NCBI GenBank assembly: GCA_963708155.1
Contig: OY970183.1
Coordinates: 372,001 to 436,000, forward strand
Length of the DNA: 64,000 nt
From: Methylovirgula sp963708155
GTDB lineage: Bacteria > Pseudomonadota > Alphaproteobacteria > Rhizobiales > Beijerinckiaceae
Reading direction: 5' to 3'
Shown here: positions 62,932 to 64,000 of the stretch, in pieces
Position numbering within the stretch: the stretch's first letter is position 1
Layout of the letters: each line of letters starts with the position of its first letter
The notes under the pieces: generated by a model
The model's database searches: none
Seen by the model: the letters and a program-made list of their open reading frames with translations, nothing else
What the model was told of the DNA's origin: nothing
Translations under genes and position numbers: made by a program

Positions 62932-64000
62932 ATGAGAGAATTTTCTGCCGCCACGAATGGGTATCTGCTCGTCAGCGTGGCAACGGTGGCGATCTTCTGG
63001 CGCTGGGGACCGCAGCTTTTTGCCGGGCTGTCCAATCCGTTCTGGCTCGCCTTTATCTTTCTCTGGCTGTTTGCCGTCATCCTCGCGTCGGCGCTCGCCG
63101 TGGTGCGCCATGCCGATGCGCTGGCGGGCCGGCTTGGCGAGCCCTATGGCACGCTGATCTGACCCTCTCCGTCACCGCGGTCGAGGTGATGAGCATTTCG
63201 GCGGTGATGCTGCACGGCGCCAACAATCCGACGCTGGTGCGCGACACGCTGTTCGCGGTCATCATGATCATCCTCAACGGATGGTCGGCCTGTCGCTTCT
63301 CGTCGGCGGCCTGCGCCACTCCGAACAGCACTACAATCTGCAAGGGGCGAACGCTTTTCTCGGCGTCATCATTCCGCTCGCGGTTTTCAGCCTCATCATG
63401 CCGAATTTCACCCAGACCACGCCGGGCCCGCGCTTGTCGGCGGCATCAGGAGATTTTTCTGATCGTCATATCCGCGGGGCTTTATTGCGCGTTCCTTCTG
63501 ATGCAGACCGGACGGCATCGCGGCTTCTTCACCCTCGGCGACGAACCGATCGAACATTTCGCCGCAGTGCGCGAGCCGATCTTTCCGCACGCCGTGCTGC
63601 TTGTCGCCTATATGGTCCCGGTCGTTTCACTGGCCGAAAAGCTGGCGCATCCGATCGATTATCTCGTCGAGACCTTGCACTTCCCCGACCAGCTCGGCGG
63701 ACTTCTCATCGCGCTGCTCGTTGCAACGCCCGAGGGCGTCGGCGCGGCGAAAGCGGCGCTGCGCAATCAACTGCAGAGATCGATGAACATCTTCCTCGGC
63801 TCGGTGCTCGCCACCATCGGCCTTACCGTGCCGGCGATGATCGCCGTGAGCCATATCACCGGCCACAGCATCGACCTCGGAATCGAGCATACCGATTACG
63901 TGTTGCTGCTGCTGACCCTCGCCGTGAGCGTCGTCACCTTTGCCAGTGGCCGCACCAACATTCTGCAGGGCATCGTGCACCTGCTCTTATTCGTGTCCTA
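62932..64000 (+). CDS. ChaA-type cation/proton antiporter (three frameshifts; C-terminus cut by window edge)
   Basis: The frame from 62932 (MREFSAATNGYLLVSVATVAIF) ends early at 63162. The antiporter sequence continues through three single-base shifts near 63160, 63280 and 63450: LTLSVTAVEVMSISAVMLHGANNPTLVRDTLFAV, MVGLSLLVGGLRHSEQHYNLQGANAFLGVIIPL, then QEIFLIVISAGLYCAFLLMQT to the edge. ALLVATPEGVGAAKAALRNQLQRSMNIFLGSVLATIGLTVP is the second alpha repeat of the Ca2+/H+ antiporter family. It exports Ca2+, Na+ or K+ for protons. Confidence 0.8.

Noticed and set aside
1..64000. tRNA, rRNA, riboswitch, prophage or transposase genes
   Set aside because: I saw no cloverleaf, conserved rRNA segment, riboswitch core or transposase motif. 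A tRNAscan-SE or Infernal run would be decisive.

Overview
The window is a chromosomal segment of a GC-rich alphaproteobacterium, most likely in Hyphomicrobiales (Rhizobiales), possibly Beijerinckiaceae-like. Four things support this: flagellar genes typical of that order (ftcR, motC, motE, a DUF1217 gene, a motB-motC-fliK order), a CckA kinase, a recA SOS box of the GTTC-N7-GTTC type, and matches to the CtrA (TTAA-N7-TTAA) and EcfG (GGAAC-N16-CGTT) consensus sequences. The family assignment is inference.

Layout. (1) 1-29.6 kb is a compact flagellar supercluster. On the minus strand, in transcription order, it reads motA-fliM-fliN-fliG-flhB-orf144-flgB-flgC-fliE-flgG-flgA-flgI-motE-flgH-fliL-fliP-[glycosyltransferase/FkbM fusion]-[GT2]-fliC-fliF-fliH-motB-motC-fliK-slt-ftcR-flgE-flgK-flgL; flgL runs off the left edge. 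DUF1217-flgF-fliI run divergently on the plus strand. Many neighbours overlap by 1-4 bases (ATGA or TGATG), which suggests translational coupling. fliQ, fliR, flhA, flgD, flaF and flbT are not in the window and probably lie beyond the left edge. (2) 29.6-34.6 kb is a MoxR / DUF58 / BatA-DUF4159 operon. (3) 34.8-40.3 kb holds a PH-domain membrane protein, a phasin, a DUF1328 protein with an EcfG-type promoter, alaS, and recA with an SOS box. (4) 40.3-44.9 kb holds an ion channel, an ABC-2 exporter pair and several small exported proteins, some His-rich. (5) 44.9-48.8 kb holds cckA and fliO, divergent across a perfect CtrA site. (6) 48.8-57.9 kb runs yajC-secD-secF-Mth938 (NDUFAF3-like)-squalene-synthase-like (NDUFAF6-like), then ileS-lspA-exported protein. 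(7) 58.0-64 kb holds a DUF815 ATPase, an APC permease, a MocR regulator, a small four-helix membrane protein and a ChaA-type antiporter cut by the right edge.

Two features stand out. ileS carries two in-frame insertions of a palindromic repeat, each adding about 35-40 residues in a loop. At least ten otherwise conserved genes are broken by single-base frameshifts (fliC, flgH, DUF58, moxR, ion channel, histidine phosphatase, cckA, permease, mocR end, membrane protein, chaA). In each, adding or removing one base, often in a short homopolymer, restores a family-like protein and removes antisense overlaps. Draft-quality sequence is therefore a better explanation than gene decay. No tRNA, rRNA, CRISPR array, transposase or prophage was seen.
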